From the NCBI GenBank assembly GCA_045537455.1, contig JAZSPM010000008.1, forward strand, positions 1 through 36,672: a stretch of 36,672 nucleotides of DNA, written 5' to 3'. The position numbers were made by a program, and so were the translations under genes. Shown here piece by piece: positions 9,111-16,878 of this stretch. A model generated the notes under the pieces. That model did no database searches, was not told where the DNA came from, and saw only the letters and a list, made by a program, of their open reading frames with translations. The number at the start of each line of letters is the position of its first letter. Position 1 is the first letter of the stretch. The stretch is from Ornithomonoglobus_A sp045537455. GTDB lineage: Bacteria; Bacillota; Clostridia; UBA1381.

Positions 9111-10595
9111 ATGTATAAAATTATTCTAATAGACGATGAAGATGTGGCTATTGATAATATTACAAATTACTTTGATTGGAACAGCTACAATTTTGAAATT
9201 ATAAAAACTTTCACCACTGCAAATACTGCTATCGAATTTTGTAAAAATCACAAAATAGACGCAGTTATTACCGATATAAAAATGCCGCTAATGGATGGTA
9301 TAGAGTTCTGTGAATATTTTCATAAACTATATAATGATGTACCTATTATTTTACTGACTGCTTACCAAGATTTTGAATATGCAAAAAAAGCCATTGAATA
9401 TCAGGTGTATGATTACATCCTCAAGCCTATCTCATATCAATCTTTGGCAAACTTATGTGTAAAACTATCATTATATTTGAATAATCAAAATATTGATTTT
9501 ATCGCAAATAATATTCATCATACTTTAAAAAAATCCATTTGTAATGAGCCATATGATACCACTGCTTTAGAAGAAGCTCTTCTGAAATTGGATGTAGATG
9601 CAAATATTTCAGCAGTAACTACAGTTGAAATTACTCTCGAAAATTTTGATAATTATATGAGTTCATCATGGCAACACCCAGAAAAAAATTTATATCAGGC
9701 ACTGCGAAATTTAATGCCGTGCGAAGATAAAATTCTTGCCGTTCCATTGGAATACAGCGGCAATCTTGTTCATTATATTTTATTTATAAAAACAACAGAA
9801 AATGTAAAGTCTGAAATACTAAATTCATATATTACAAACTTTAAAGAAAATTGTTTTAGATTTTTGGATATGGCTGTTATTACAGATGTGGTTGAAATCG
9901 CACCTAATATAAATTCTTTTATTAAAAAACAGCCATTAAAACAAATTGCAAAACATCATTTGAATTTTATAATGCAGCCTATATTTAGTGGAAATATTCA
10001 GGCTGCATCTGATAGATTAAATCAAATATATTCTGATATTAAATCAAATAAGCATATTATGCTTATTTTAACATATATGCTTTATAAAAAGCTCGCTGAA
10101 ATAATTGATTTTGACAGCATGCACAAATTTCACATTTATCCATCTTCTATTACGCTTCCTCTTAGACTTGATGAATATAATGTACCAACAGATATTGATT
10201 TAATGATGCAATGCATTTTTGATACCGTAACAAATTCAGCAAAATATTTTTCTACATCACACACTAACAATTATGACCCTATTGAAAGTGCAATTTCGTA
10301 TATTAACACTCATTATATGGAAAATATATCTTTATCCCAATTAGCTGAAAAGGTATTTTTAAGTGAAGCATATTTTAGTAAATTATTTAAAAAGTCACAA
10401 AATACTACATACATCTGTTATCTTAATTCTGTCCGTATAAAGCATGCAACAGAATTATTATTATCAACAGACTGCCATGGATATGAAATAGCTGAAAAGG
10501 TAGGCTTTTCTTCCAGTAAATATTTTTACAAAAAATTTAAAGAAATCACTGGTTACTCTCCTCAGGAGTATAAAATCAAAAATATCGGCAAATAA
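9111..10595 (+). CDS. Response regulator with AraC-type DNA-binding domain (YesN-like)
   Basis: This is a 494-aa protein from the ATG at 9111. That start is preferred over the GTG at 9102, which overlaps the ribosome site AGAAGGGG. The receiver domain occupies residues 1-120, with acidic pair Asp8-Asp9, phospho-acceptor Asp55 (ITDIKMP), Thr83 and Lys105 (DYILKP). A poorly conserved middle region (about 125-385) follows. The last 100 residues are an AraC-type double helix-turn-helix containing VGFSSSKYFYKKFKEITGYS. This layout is that of YesN-type regulators, which control the divergent importer and polysaccharide genes in Firmicutes. The usual partner, a YesM-type membrane histidine kinase, is not adjacent and is not in the window, so the signal source is unknown. 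Confidence 0.93.
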   Translation: MYKIILIDDEDVAIDNITNYFDWNSYNFEIIKTFTTANTAIEFCKNHKIDAVITDIKMPLMDGIEFCEYFHKLYNDVPIILLTAYQDFEYAKKAIEYQVYDYILKPISYQSLANLCVKLSLYLNNQNIDFIANNIHHTLKKSICNEPYDTTALEEALLKLDVDANISAVTTVEITLENFDNYMSSSWQHPEKNLYQALRNLMPCEDKILAVPLEYSGNLVHYILFIKTTENVKSEILNSYITNFKENCFRFLDMAVITDVVEIAPNINSFIKKQPLKQIAKHHLNFIMQPIFSGNIQAASDRLNQIYSDIKSNKHIMLILTYMLYKKLAEIIDFDSMHKFHIYPSSITLPLRLDEYNVPTDIDLMMQCIFDTVTNSAKYFSTSHTNNYDPIESAISYINTHYMENISLSQLAEKVFLSEAYFSKLFKKSQNTTYICYLNSVRIKHATELLLSTDCHGYEIAEKVGFSSSKYFYKKFKEITGYSPQEYKIKNIGK

Positions 10596-10895
10596 ACGAG
10601 TGCAGAATACTATAACAAAGCTCATTTTTAAATTAAAAATGTGTATCATCAAATACTTTAAAAGGTTGTACTGTATAACCATATTTTTCGCATATGACTC
10701 TAATTATGTATACCGTATTTCCAGCGAAATCAATCAAATAAAATACCAATTTGATTGAATCTCACGAATTCAACTACGATACCTACACTTTTATTTATAA
10801 GAAAAAAAAATCAACAGCAAAGTCTATATAATGAAAAACAAATAATACAGTAAACCACTTATTAATCATTCCAAAAATATAGATTTTCTAAAGCT

Positions 10896-10990
10896 TTTTT
10901 GAGGTTGAAATACAGATACTATAAACGCAGAAAATACACTATTTTTTATTTTCTGCGGTACTTAGTCTTACCACTCACTAACCTCAAAAA
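10896..10990. repeat. Nested inverted repeat 1
   Basis: The outer arms are TTTTTGAGGTT (10896-10906) and AACCTCAAAAA (10980-10990), an 11-bp perfect match. Inside is a second perfect 10-bp stem, CGCAGAAAAT (10926-10935) with ATTTTCTGCG (10948-10957). Confidence 0.7.
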
Positions 10991-11034
10991 TATCGTTATC
11001 CCATAAGAGAAAATCAACAAATCCTCAAAAATCA

Positions 11035-11179
11035 GGAGTATCGGAAATCATATCGCAAAACCCTATACATATCAAGCATTTTCACAGAATCTCACATTAA
11101 AAAAACACCTCAATTTTACCGATTTTCTGAAATTCGTGCTTAATAATCATCGGTAATTCAAGCGTTTTTGCGATACTCC
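11035..11179. repeat. Nested inverted repeat 2, with alternative outer pairing
   Basis: The outer arms are GGAGTATCG (11035-11043) and CGATACTCC (11171-11179). An overlapping alternative pairs TATCGCAAAA (11051-11060) with TTTTGCGATA (11166-11175). The two pairings compete for the same 3' arm. An inner stem is TTACCGAT (11116-11123) with ATCGGTAA (11149-11156). Confidence 0.65.
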
Positions 11180-11225
11180 CTATCTCATCATTCTCTGATT
11201 TTAATTTTTTACTTGTAAACTAAGC

Positions 11226-11276
11226 GGAATTTCTGCATTTTCTTTTACAGACATTTTCTGTATTGCCCGAAATTCC
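11226..11276. repeat. Nested inverted repeat 3
   Basis: The outer arms are GGAATTTC (11226-11233) and GAAATTCC (11269-11276). The inner stem is TACAGA (11246-11251) with TCTGTA (11257-11262). Confidence 0.55.
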
Positions 11277-11544
11277 TGTTATTTCTTGATTTTTTTAATC
11301 AACAAGGAAACTTGTTATCCTGACTTGTTATGTTATTTTTATTTGTTTATTTGAATTTAAACCCCTGTAATCATGAACGAAGTGAAAGATTACAGTATGT
11401 AATTTTTATGAGTTTCTTCCTCCATTAATAACTCCAAGCATTTACGAAATTCTGTTACGTTTCTTCATATATAACCAAATCAACGAATAAAAATACATAC
11501 AGTCTTCACAATAACATTGATTAACAGGTAGCTTTCAAGAGATT

Positions 11545-11576
11545 GTTTTATAACTTCATTATAAAACTTGTATTTT
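11545..11576 (+). terminator. Terminator-like hairpin
   Basis: A perfect 9-bp stem GTTTTATAA/TTATAAAAC (11545-11553, 11559-11567) with a 5-nt loop is followed by TTGTATTTTTTT. This suggests termination of a plus-strand transcript, although the stem is AT-rich and weak. Confidence 0.45.
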
Positions 11577-11629
11577 TTTCAAAATACAATATGTTTTTCT
11601 TTTTTTTCTTATGTTCTCAACTCATCAAA

Positions 11630-11686
11630 AAAAGTTTACGGGATCTCTATATAAGGATTCCTTTTATAGAAATGGGGTAAACTTTT
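11630..11686. repeat. Nested inverted repeat 4 (long hairpin)
   Basis: The outer arms are AAAAGTTTAC (11630-11639) and GTAAACTTTT (11677-11686). The inner arms are TCTATATAAGGA (11646-11657) and TCCTTTTATAGA (11659-11670), with one mismatch and almost no loop. The right arm ends in TTTT, so it could also stop transcription just before the promoter at 11722. Confidence 0.7.
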
Positions 11687-11721
11687 CTTCAAGATTAATA
11701 TCAAAAAATTATGCAATGCCC

Positions 11722-11750
11722 TTGACAAGTCTGATTTTCTGTGATATAAT
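11722..11750 (+). promoter_or_regulatory. Perfect consensus sigma-A promoter
   Basis: TTGACA (11722-11727), a 17-bp spacer and TATAAT (11745-11750) give an exact consensus. Transcription would start near 11757 and produce a leader of about 360 nt before the ribosome site AAGGAGG at 12111-12117 of the helicase-like pseudogene. A small stem ACTTGA/TCAAGT followed by TTTTATG lies early in the leader (about 11786-11805) and could be an early terminator. Confidence 0.75.
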
Positions 11751-12118
11751 TATAATGTAGAGTATGGGTATTCATATTCCACACTTGAAAAAATCAAGTT
11801 TTATGTTCCTGATTTCCTTAAATCTATAAAAATTTTAATTTCCATAAAAACTCTATTCAACTAAGTTTCACACCGATTATTCTTCAACAAAAGATTTTTA
11901 CCTTTCAACAAATAGTTCAAGTAAACTGTATTCCCTTCATTGATTTATCTCAAACTACCATCGCCGTCGAAAAATTACCCTTGATTTCATTCTGACATCT
12001 CAAGATACAATCATTCAACATTATTCTTTCTCATAATTCTCATAAAAAATTATTTCATCTCAAAAAAGTATTCTCATGTATTCATTAAAAAAACATTAAA
12101 AATATATTATAAGGAGGC

Positions 12119-13643
12119 ATTATTATAGATTCACAAATTTTAAATTGCGATATTGCTCTATTGGAAAACCAGAAAGATAATTTAAAAAGCGATATCTTAA
12201 ATAACTACAACTCAAACGGATTCATAGTATATGATATTGAAGCCGGATGCAGAAAAACAAAAACCGCTGAAGAAGCTCTTGCGGAGTTAGCTTTAACAAC
12301 GGAAAAGCAAGCTATATTAGTTAGACCAACTATCTCTGATTGCAGAGAATCCGTTGATAACATGAACAGAATTGCTGGTTCAGAAATAGCTCTTGCTTTT
12401 AAGCACTTCTGATAATAAACGATATCTTACCCGTATAGAAAACGAATGTGTATCAAAAAATTTCAATGATATTATCCGATTAATAAGAAGTAATTTCAGC
12501 GATAAAAAACTACAACGTAAAATCGAACAAATAAATTACAATACCGAAGGAATTGATTATACATTCCTATCGGAAGAAATAATATCAGTACATGCACTCT
12601 GTGAATGGATTCTTAACATAAAAGAATTCTTCAGGGAAATATGCATCATATGTAATGGCTATGCATATACGAATAATTACCGTCATAAATGTTGGATGTT
12701 AGATACAAACATTATACTTGATGCTAATGGTGTTCTGCAATCATCATATGAGCTTGATCCCAAGTTATATCATCTGAAAGGATGTGAAAATGTATTAGAA
12801 CATAAAAATTGGAATATATCCATCATCCCTATAAATACAACTTCTGCAGGGAAAGGATGCATGGAGCAATACTACGAATTTATTAAAGATCATCTTAAAA
12901 AATATGATCAGGATATTCTCGTAGTTTGTAAAAAGGAAGAAGTCGCTTTGTTAAGTGATGATTTTCAGCAAATAGGATATTTCGGTAATATTATCGGAAG
13001 TAACCAATGGGCTGATATAAAAAATATTGCTATTATACATACTCCTAATCTAAATGACTTCGAGTATATGCTTACATATCTGTATTATAATCATGAAGAT
13101 ATTGAAAACAACATCAACTTATCAGCACGTCGCAGAGGCAGGAAGATGGTAACTCAATATATGTTTAATGATCCTCGATTCGAAAAAATTCGTACAAAGT
13201 GGATAGCAGCTGAAATCTATCAGGCTATCAAAAGAGTTAACCGGAACATGGCTTACGATACGGAATGTGTAATATTTATTAATAACGATAACGTGGTTGA
13301 GTTGTTACAATCCAAGTTAAAAGGATGTACAATACACCGCAGCATGGTATCAGACTCTGATGTAGGATATATATCAAGTAAAGGTGATAAATACATAGAA
13401 ACCTTAATTGATAATTCACACGCAAGCAAATTCATCCATCTGATGGCAGAATTACAGGAAGGTCGGCACGCAGATCTATCATACGAAAACAGAGCATTCA
13501 AAAAGAAAGTTATACGAATTTACTTAGGTATAACAAGCCCTTCAGCTTTCAACAATCATGTTTTGAATAAGTCCAGTGTGATCGAATACTGTGCCGCAAG
13601 AAATATAATCATTACAGGTCAAACAATTAAATTAACCGGATAA
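12119..13643 (+). pseudogene. Decayed helicase-like gene (start codon, Walker A and frame all damaged)
   Basis: Two frames together encode about 500 residues of a superfamily-2-helicase-like protein. After the strong site AAGGAGG the expected start position reads ATA (12125-12127), which looks like a lost ATG. The P-loop reads AGCRKTKTA where AGCGKTKTA is expected, a possible GGA-to-AGA change. The frame is broken at GCTTTTAAGC (12395-12404); deleting one T joins EIALAL to STSDNKRYL in the next frame. The second part runs from about 12393 to 13643 and contains QAIKRVNR, like helicase motif VI. A TTG at 12161 could give an 83-aa remnant. The gene has a consensus promoter upstream and a hairpin after its stop. 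It is probably a relic of a mobile element; a sequencing error could explain the frameshift but not the other two changes. Confidence 0.7.
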
Positions 13644-13645
13644 AA

Positions 13646-13667
13646 AAGAGGGATATACATCCCTCTT
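13646..13667 (+). terminator. Hairpin after the helicase-like pseudogene
   Basis: A perfect 9-bp stem AAGAGGGAT/ATCCCTCTT with loop ATAC begins two bases after the stop codon. The run that follows is interrupted (AACAGTTGTTTT), so termination may be modest. Confidence 0.65.
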
Positions 13668-13733
13668 AACAGTTGTTTTCGCCTCTGTTTTAGTATATTA
13701 GTTTAAATAATTATTTGACATACTTTTTTTGAA

Positions 13734-13780
13734 TTTAAATATCATATAAACAAATATGCTTTTTTTATATCATATTTAAA
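13734..13780. repeat. 17-bp inverted repeat
   Basis: TTTAAATATCATATAAA (13734-13750) and TTTATATCATATTTAAA (13764-13780) are inverted copies with one central mismatch, separated by 13 bp. This could be an operator or a cruciform-forming site in the gene-free stretch 13668-14041, which otherwise shows only the tandem repeat at 13837-13859. Confidence 0.6.
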
Positions 13781-13836
13781 ATTTATAAGGATGATTTCTG
13801 TTTTTGGTTTTTGTTTAATTTACACAAAGGATCATT

Positions 13837-13859
13837 TTGACCACTTATTGACCACTTAT
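13837..13859. repeat. Tandem 11-bp repeat TTGACCACTTA
   Basis: TTGACCACTTAT occurs at 13837-13848 and again at 13848-13859, head to tail with an 11-bp period. It lies between two gene relics and may mark a recombination or protein-binding site of a lost element. Confidence 0.5.
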
Positions 13860-14041
13860 AATTTTCCGCTACATACTTTTTAATACTTTTCTATACCATT
13901 TCTAAAAAAATCAACTATCAAAAGTAATAAATAACCATATAGATAAATCTCGAAAAAGCGCCTTTTTAAGCTGTTTTCGGGCTGTTATTTCTTGAAAATA
14001 AAAATATAGTAATTTTACACTAAAGAAGTTATCCATAATGA

Positions 14042-14385
14042 ATCATTTATCTGAATACGGTTTTCGTAAGTGGAAAAGGTAAAAGAAAAACACAATTACA
14101 ACGAGATTTTGAGCAGCTTGAAGAATATTTAGAAAGAATAAGTATAAAGAATATTTTGCGATATTTGATGGCAGAAAAAGTTTTTCCAAGACAGATCCTG
14201 ATGCAACATTTATGCGTATGAAAGAAGAGCATATGTTAAACGGTCAATTAAAGCCGGGATATAATGTTCAGATTGGTGTTGAAAACGAGTATATTGTCGG
14301 AATACCCCTTTTTCCAAATCCAACCGATGTAACAACATTAATACCATTTTTAGAGATTAAAAAAAGGGTACTCGTGTGTGCTTGA
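14042..14385 (+). pseudogene. IS1182-family transposase relic
   Basis: Plus-strand reading gives VSGKGKRKTQLQRDFEQL and LEEYLERIS in one frame. After a frameshift near 14142 it gives YKEYFAIFDGR, SKTDPDATFMRMKEEHM and NGQLKPGYNVQIGVE in another, running to a TGA at about 14383. The DPDATFMRMK and GYNVQI segments are hallmarks of IS1182-type DDE transposases. Both ends of the about 450-aa protein are missing and no terminal inverted repeats were found. The relic abuts the truncated holin gene on the other strand, which suggests that insertion or deletion here removed the holin's 3' end. Confidence 0.8.
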
Positions 14386-14391
14386 TTCAGT

Positions 14392-14571
14392 TTAAACACC
14401 TGTTCCGCTGCCGAGGTCCTTTTCAGCAAGGCTGACAGCGTAAACAAGCCATTCTTTAAAACACTCAATTTGCTTTGATCGAGGGTACTTAAAAAATTCA
14501 ATTGCTCTTGCTATGAACAAAGCAGCAGTAATTATAGCTATAACATAAAATAATATCATATGTAAATTCAT
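14392..14571 (-). pseudogene. Truncated phage holin (LLH type)
   Basis: This short frame starts at the ATG complementary to 14569-14571, with a strong AAGGAGG 6 bp ahead, and encodes 59 residues. An N-terminal membrane segment (ILFYVIAIITAALFIA, residues 6-21) is followed by EFFKYPRSKQ, CFKEWLVYAVSLAEKDLG and SGTG. This pattern is typical of phage holins of the LLH family, which run to about 100 residues or more. The normal C-terminal part after SGTG is absent: the frame stops exactly where the IS1182 relic begins. It is the third gene of the lysis cassette, 12 bp after the endolysin. Confidence 0.75.
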
Positions 14572-14583
14572 TGGTAATCCTCC

Positions 14584-15453
14584 TTAATATGTGCGCATAT
14601 AATGAACAGCTTTTAAGCAGAGCCAGTATATATTGCTGTTCTTGGTCATTTCTTTTCTCCACAGTTCAACGTCTGTGATAACCTTTCGGCTTTGCAGTTC
14701 CCGGAGTATAGCATCAATATTATCGTATACTATATCGGCAGTTTCTCCACGAGTTTTAGTTCTGATATAGTGAACAATTTTCCTTGCAAGCCAATAATAA
14801 TTTGTGTTATTAGCAATTGCTTCTCGCCATAAATCAACATTTGTTATAATCTGACGATTGCTCAACTCCCACAAAATTTCCTCGTTCTCTGTGTATTCTT
14901 TGACCGGCGGTGGGGAGGTTTTAAAATCATCCGTAATAAAACGTTTCACGCATATTAAACCCTTGTTGCCACGTAGAGTAGATGCAGATGAATTTTGACG
15001 TTTCTTACAATAGTCCACCATATCCTTGAGAGACGGAGTGCCGGAACCGTGACCGCATAATGTTACCTTGCCGTTTTTAATTGAATATATCATCTCAACG
15101 TGACCGACATATTCGGACGATTTACGGGATTTGTCGTTTCCCGCAAACAACAGAATGTCTCCTACTCTGAGAGAATCTATATTTGTAGGAATGCCATTCT
15201 TGATTCCACAGTCGATTTTTACACCTTTATTTGATGAATACATTCCGACTGTGTTGCCACCGATATTATCAAATCCTACATTTGCTTTCGTATACGCCAA
15301 TCTGATTGATGATGAGCAATCTAAATAATATTTACCATCTTTATAGGGAGTGAAAGCGCACTCTCTTTTTGATATATCCTGAGAATATGTATTCCTGCCA
15401 ATGCAAGTCTTATATATATCTGCAAGTTTTTGTCTTTTTTGTTCAGATGTCAT
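14584..15453 (-). CDS. Phage-type endolysin, cysteine peptidase/amidase with two C-terminal repeats
   Basis: This 289-aa protein has an N-terminal NlpC/P60- or CHAP-like papain-fold domain (about 1-170). The probable nucleophile is Cys46 in LDCSSSIRLAY; His118 (GHVEMI) is the probable base, with His135 also nearby. There is no signal peptide, as expected for a holin-dependent lysin. Two repeats of about 45 residues follow at about 187-231 and 243-289 (ILWELSNRQIITNVDLW and ILRELQSRKVITDVELW, each ending HYIRT or HYMRT), probably wall-binding. The gene lies between a small membrane protein gene and the truncated holin gene, with AAGGAGG ribosome site. No other phage structural genes are present, so this is a stranded lysis cassette. 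Confidence 0.85.
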   Translation of the reverse strand: MTSEQKRQKLADIYKTCIGRNTYSQDISKRECAFTPYKDGKYYLDCSSSIRLAYTKANVGFDNIGGNTVGMYSSNKGVKIDCGIKNGIPTNIDSLRVGDILLFAGNDKSRKSSEYVGHVEMIYSIKNGKVTLCGHGSGTPSLKDMVDYCKKRQNSSASTLRGNKGLICVKRFITDDFKTSPPPVKEYTENEEILWELSNRQIITNVDLWREAIANNTNYYWLARKIVHYIRTKTRGETADIVYDNIDAILRELQSRKVITDVELWRKEMTKNSNIYWLCLKAVHYMRTY

Positions 15454-15468
15454 ATGTGTTATTCCTCC

Positions 15469-15699
15469 TTACACATCTGAAGGACTGTCGCCCTCAGATA
15501 CAAAATATCTTTCATTTTTTATTTTTTCAATATTTTCATTTTTCGCTTTGTAGCTGTAGAATCCTATGGCTGTAGACACAGGTGCCGCAATAAATATTAA
15601 TAGTGAGCTTAAACCCGAAGCAGAAGCTTCGGGTTCTCGTACCATCATTAAAAGTATTATAGCCATAGCAAAAAACAAGCCAATAAAATAAGTCGCCAT
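15469..15699 (-). CDS. Small two-helix membrane protein of the phage lysis cassette
   Basis: This 76-aa protein has a membrane segment at about 3-19 and another at about 30-49, then a charged tail (SYKAKNENIEKIKNERY). Small proteins of this shape precede lysins in many Firmicutes prophages, where they serve as accessory holins or have unknown roles. It ends 15 bp before the endolysin start. No Shine-Dalgarno site is visible before the ATG at 15699, and a possible internal start exists, so the upstream end of the cassette may be lost near 15700. Confidence 0.6.
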   Translation of the reverse strand: MATYFIGLFFAMAIILLMMVREPEASASGLSSLLIFIAAPVSTAIGFYSYKAKNENIEKIKNERYFVSEGDSPSDV

Positions 15700-15749
15700 T
15701 ACTGCGAGAGTCTTGTGATTTGTATCGTGTCTATGGTTTTATTTATACT

Positions 15750-15830
15750 TTGAAACAATTATTCAAAATGACAATATAATATGAATGTTTTTAAGGGGTA
15801 AAGTCCATATTTCGGGATTTTGCTCCTTAA
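15750..15830 (+). promoter_or_regulatory. Promoter followed by hairpin H1 (possible small RNA start)
   Basis: A TATAAT -10 (15775-15780) with a TTGAAA -35 19 bp upstream is followed, about 10 bases later, by a hairpin. TTAAGGGGTAAAGTCC (15791-15806) pairs with GGATTTTGCTCCTTAA (15815-15830) over all 16 positions, three of them G-U, with an 8-nt loop. Because the G-U pairs work only in RNA, a transcribed role is likely. It resembles H2 at 16108-16139. Confidence 0.5.
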
Positions 15831-16031
15831 CTGCAATACAACGTAAAAATGTGATCTTGTCAAGGTTGTGCATCAAAGTGATGGGGCAGTTATCATTGTA
15901 TTTTGTGTTTTTTGTGACGCTGAGTACAATGTTTTTTATTTTGAAAAACTCTAATCAGAGACAGCAGCTCTTTATTGAATAACATGGGAATCATTAGAAA
16001 AAATAGTATAGTAACATAAAAACGCGACCAC

Positions 16032-16075
16032 GTCAAGGGTAAATGCACGCCCTCACGTCGGAGGGTGCCCTTGAC
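16032..16075. repeat. GC-rich compound hairpin
   Basis: GTCAAGG (16032-16038) pairs with CCTTGAC (16069-16075). Inside, GCAC-CCCTC pairs with GAGGGTGC across a one-base bulge. It is far more GC-rich than its surroundings and looks like an imported REP-like repeat. Its right arm overlaps the -35 box of the next promoter. Confidence 0.65.
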
Positions 16076-16139
16076 ATGCCCGAATTTTTATGTTATATTG
16101 TAACTACGGGGTAAAATCCTGAAATGTGGATTTCGCCCC
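16071..16139 (+). promoter_or_regulatory. Promoter followed by hairpin H2
   Basis: TTGACA (16071-16076), a 17-bp spacer and TATATT (16094-16099) predict a start near 16106. The transcript would open with hairpin H2: GGGGTAAAATCC (16108-16119) paired with GGATTTCGCCCC (16128-16139), 8-nt loop, one G-U and one mismatch. Left arm, loop length and right arm match H1, so the two units look duplicated. No gene follows. Confidence 0.55.
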
Positions 16140-16364
16140 AAAAAAACTTAGATTATATTATCATTTTGGAGTTTACACAAAATCGGGGACATACCCATGG
16201 AAGACCTTACAAATCATTACCTCCGGTAAATTTTGCCGCTTGCTATATCGGCGGGGTATAAATTATATAGCTTGTAAATGTTAAATTAATTATAAAATCT
16301 GATGACACGAGTGATGGTTTTTGACTCGTGAGTAACCTAAAAACTGACCGAGCGACGAAATGCA
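16140..16364. other. Gene-free stretch between hairpin H2 and the operon terminator
   Basis: I see no coding frame, RNA gene or strong repeat here. A segment reading GAGTTTACACAAAATCGGGG near 16170 recalls an insertion-sequence end but has no partner. A transcript starting at the H2 promoter could run through this stretch into the bidirectional hairpin at 16365-16403. Confidence 0.4.
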
Positions 16365-16403
16365 AAAAAATCCGTACAGCCACTTTGACTGTACGGATTT
16401 TTT
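16365..16403 (-). terminator. Strong bidirectional terminator
   Basis: AAAAAATCCGTACAG (16365-16379) and CTGTACGGATTTTTT (16389-16403) form a perfect 15-bp stem with a 9-nt loop, giving a T-run on either strand. It lies 17 bp after the last gene of the minus-strand operon and would also stop plus-strand transcription from the H2 promoter. Confidence 0.9.
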
Positions 16404-16420
16404 AAGCTAAGCATCACACC

Positions 16421-16648
16421 CTATGCCACATTAAAGCGATGATACTTGTCGTATTTGATTTTGTAAATTGATTCTGTGGTTTCAATCTCAATTCCGCGGG
16501 GTGTTCTTTTACGTATTTCAGATACCCTTGATGTATAAATCTGTGGTACTCCTTTTATACAGATGATAGCAAACTCTCCGACGTTTGGCATATAGCCGAG
16601 ATTGCCAAATATTCTTTTAACTTTTTTCTTCTTGGTTTTTAGTCTCAT
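16421..16648 (-). CDS. Small basic protein of unknown function, last gene of the operon
   Basis: This 75-aa, lysine/arginine-rich protein (MRLKTKKKKVKRIF at the start) is not recognised. The middle looks beta-rich (AIICIKGVPQIYTSRVSEI) and could be an SH3-like fold. The ribosome site AAAGGGAG is good. It starts 13 bp after the preceding 65-aa gene and is followed by the strong terminator, so it belongs to the DNA-transaction operon. Basic charge suits nucleic acid contact, which is only a suggestion. Confidence 0.7.
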   Translation of the reverse strand: MRLKTKKKKVKRIFGNLGYMPNVGEFAIICIKGVPQIYTSRVSEIRKRTPRGIEIETTESIYKIKYDKYHRFNVA

Positions 16649-16661
16649 TTCTCTCCCTTTC

Positions 16662-16859
16662 TCAAAACAGCATTGACGGCAAACAGCATATTGCCATTAC
16701 CATGATATAAAACAACATTGTCATTCCGAGCGATATGTACTTACCCATCGGAATCTCTACGATTTTGCCATCAACTGTTATGACATTTTCTCTTATAAAG
16801 CTCTTTCCTGACTTAATAAGATTAAAAAGGGTTAATAAAAATAATACCTTAAAAAACAT
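16662..16859 (-). CDS. Small membrane protein of unknown function
   Basis: This 65-aa protein has hydrophobic stretches at about 2-14 and 43-63, separated by a short polar loop (SGKSFIRENVITVDGK). It has a GGAGG ribosome site and starts 19 bp after the 88-aa gene. No family is recognised. Its presence in an otherwise soluble DNA-metabolism operon is odd and could tie the system to the membrane. Confidence 0.65.
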   Translation of the reverse strand: MFFKVLFLLTLFNLIKSGKSFIRENVITVDGKIVEIPMGKYISLGMTMLFYIMVMAICCLPSMLF

Positions 16860-16878
16860 AATTTTTCCTCCGTTTCAT

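Larger units (their letters stand above)
10596..11721. other. Non-coding stretch rich in nested inverted repeats
   Basis: No convincing reading frame occurs on either strand here. A minus-strand frame over the regulator's 3' end is a shadow. Directly after the regulator there is a small stem (CATTTTTA/TAAAAATG, 10623-10641) without a T-run. From 10896 on, four nested inverted-repeat structures follow one another (listed separately), with a terminator-like hairpin at 11545-11576. The segment could be a structured non-coding RNA, decayed mobile DNA or a single-strand replication signal. Confidence 0.5.

Noticed and set aside
10464..10682. 72-aa minus-strand ORF
   Set aside because: It overlaps the conserved AraC-type domain of the response regulator and has no support of its own.
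12395..12412. Programmed frameshift in the helicase-like gene
   Set aside because: The site GCTTTTAAGC does not look like a usual slippery signal and needs a +1 shift; the lost start codon and changed P-loop fit decay better.
14268..14501. 77-aa minus-strand ORF over the holin and IS relic
   Set aside because: It is a shadow frame joining the antisense of the transposase relic to another frame of the holin gene.
15785..15982. 65-aa plus-strand ORF
   Set aside because: Its start lies in hairpin H1, it has no ribosome site and the composition looks like translated non-coding DNA.
16165..16205. Terminal inverted repeat of an IS256-like element
   Set aside because: A stretch similar to such ends (GAGTTTACACAAAATCGGGG) is present, but no second end and no transposase relic were found nearby.
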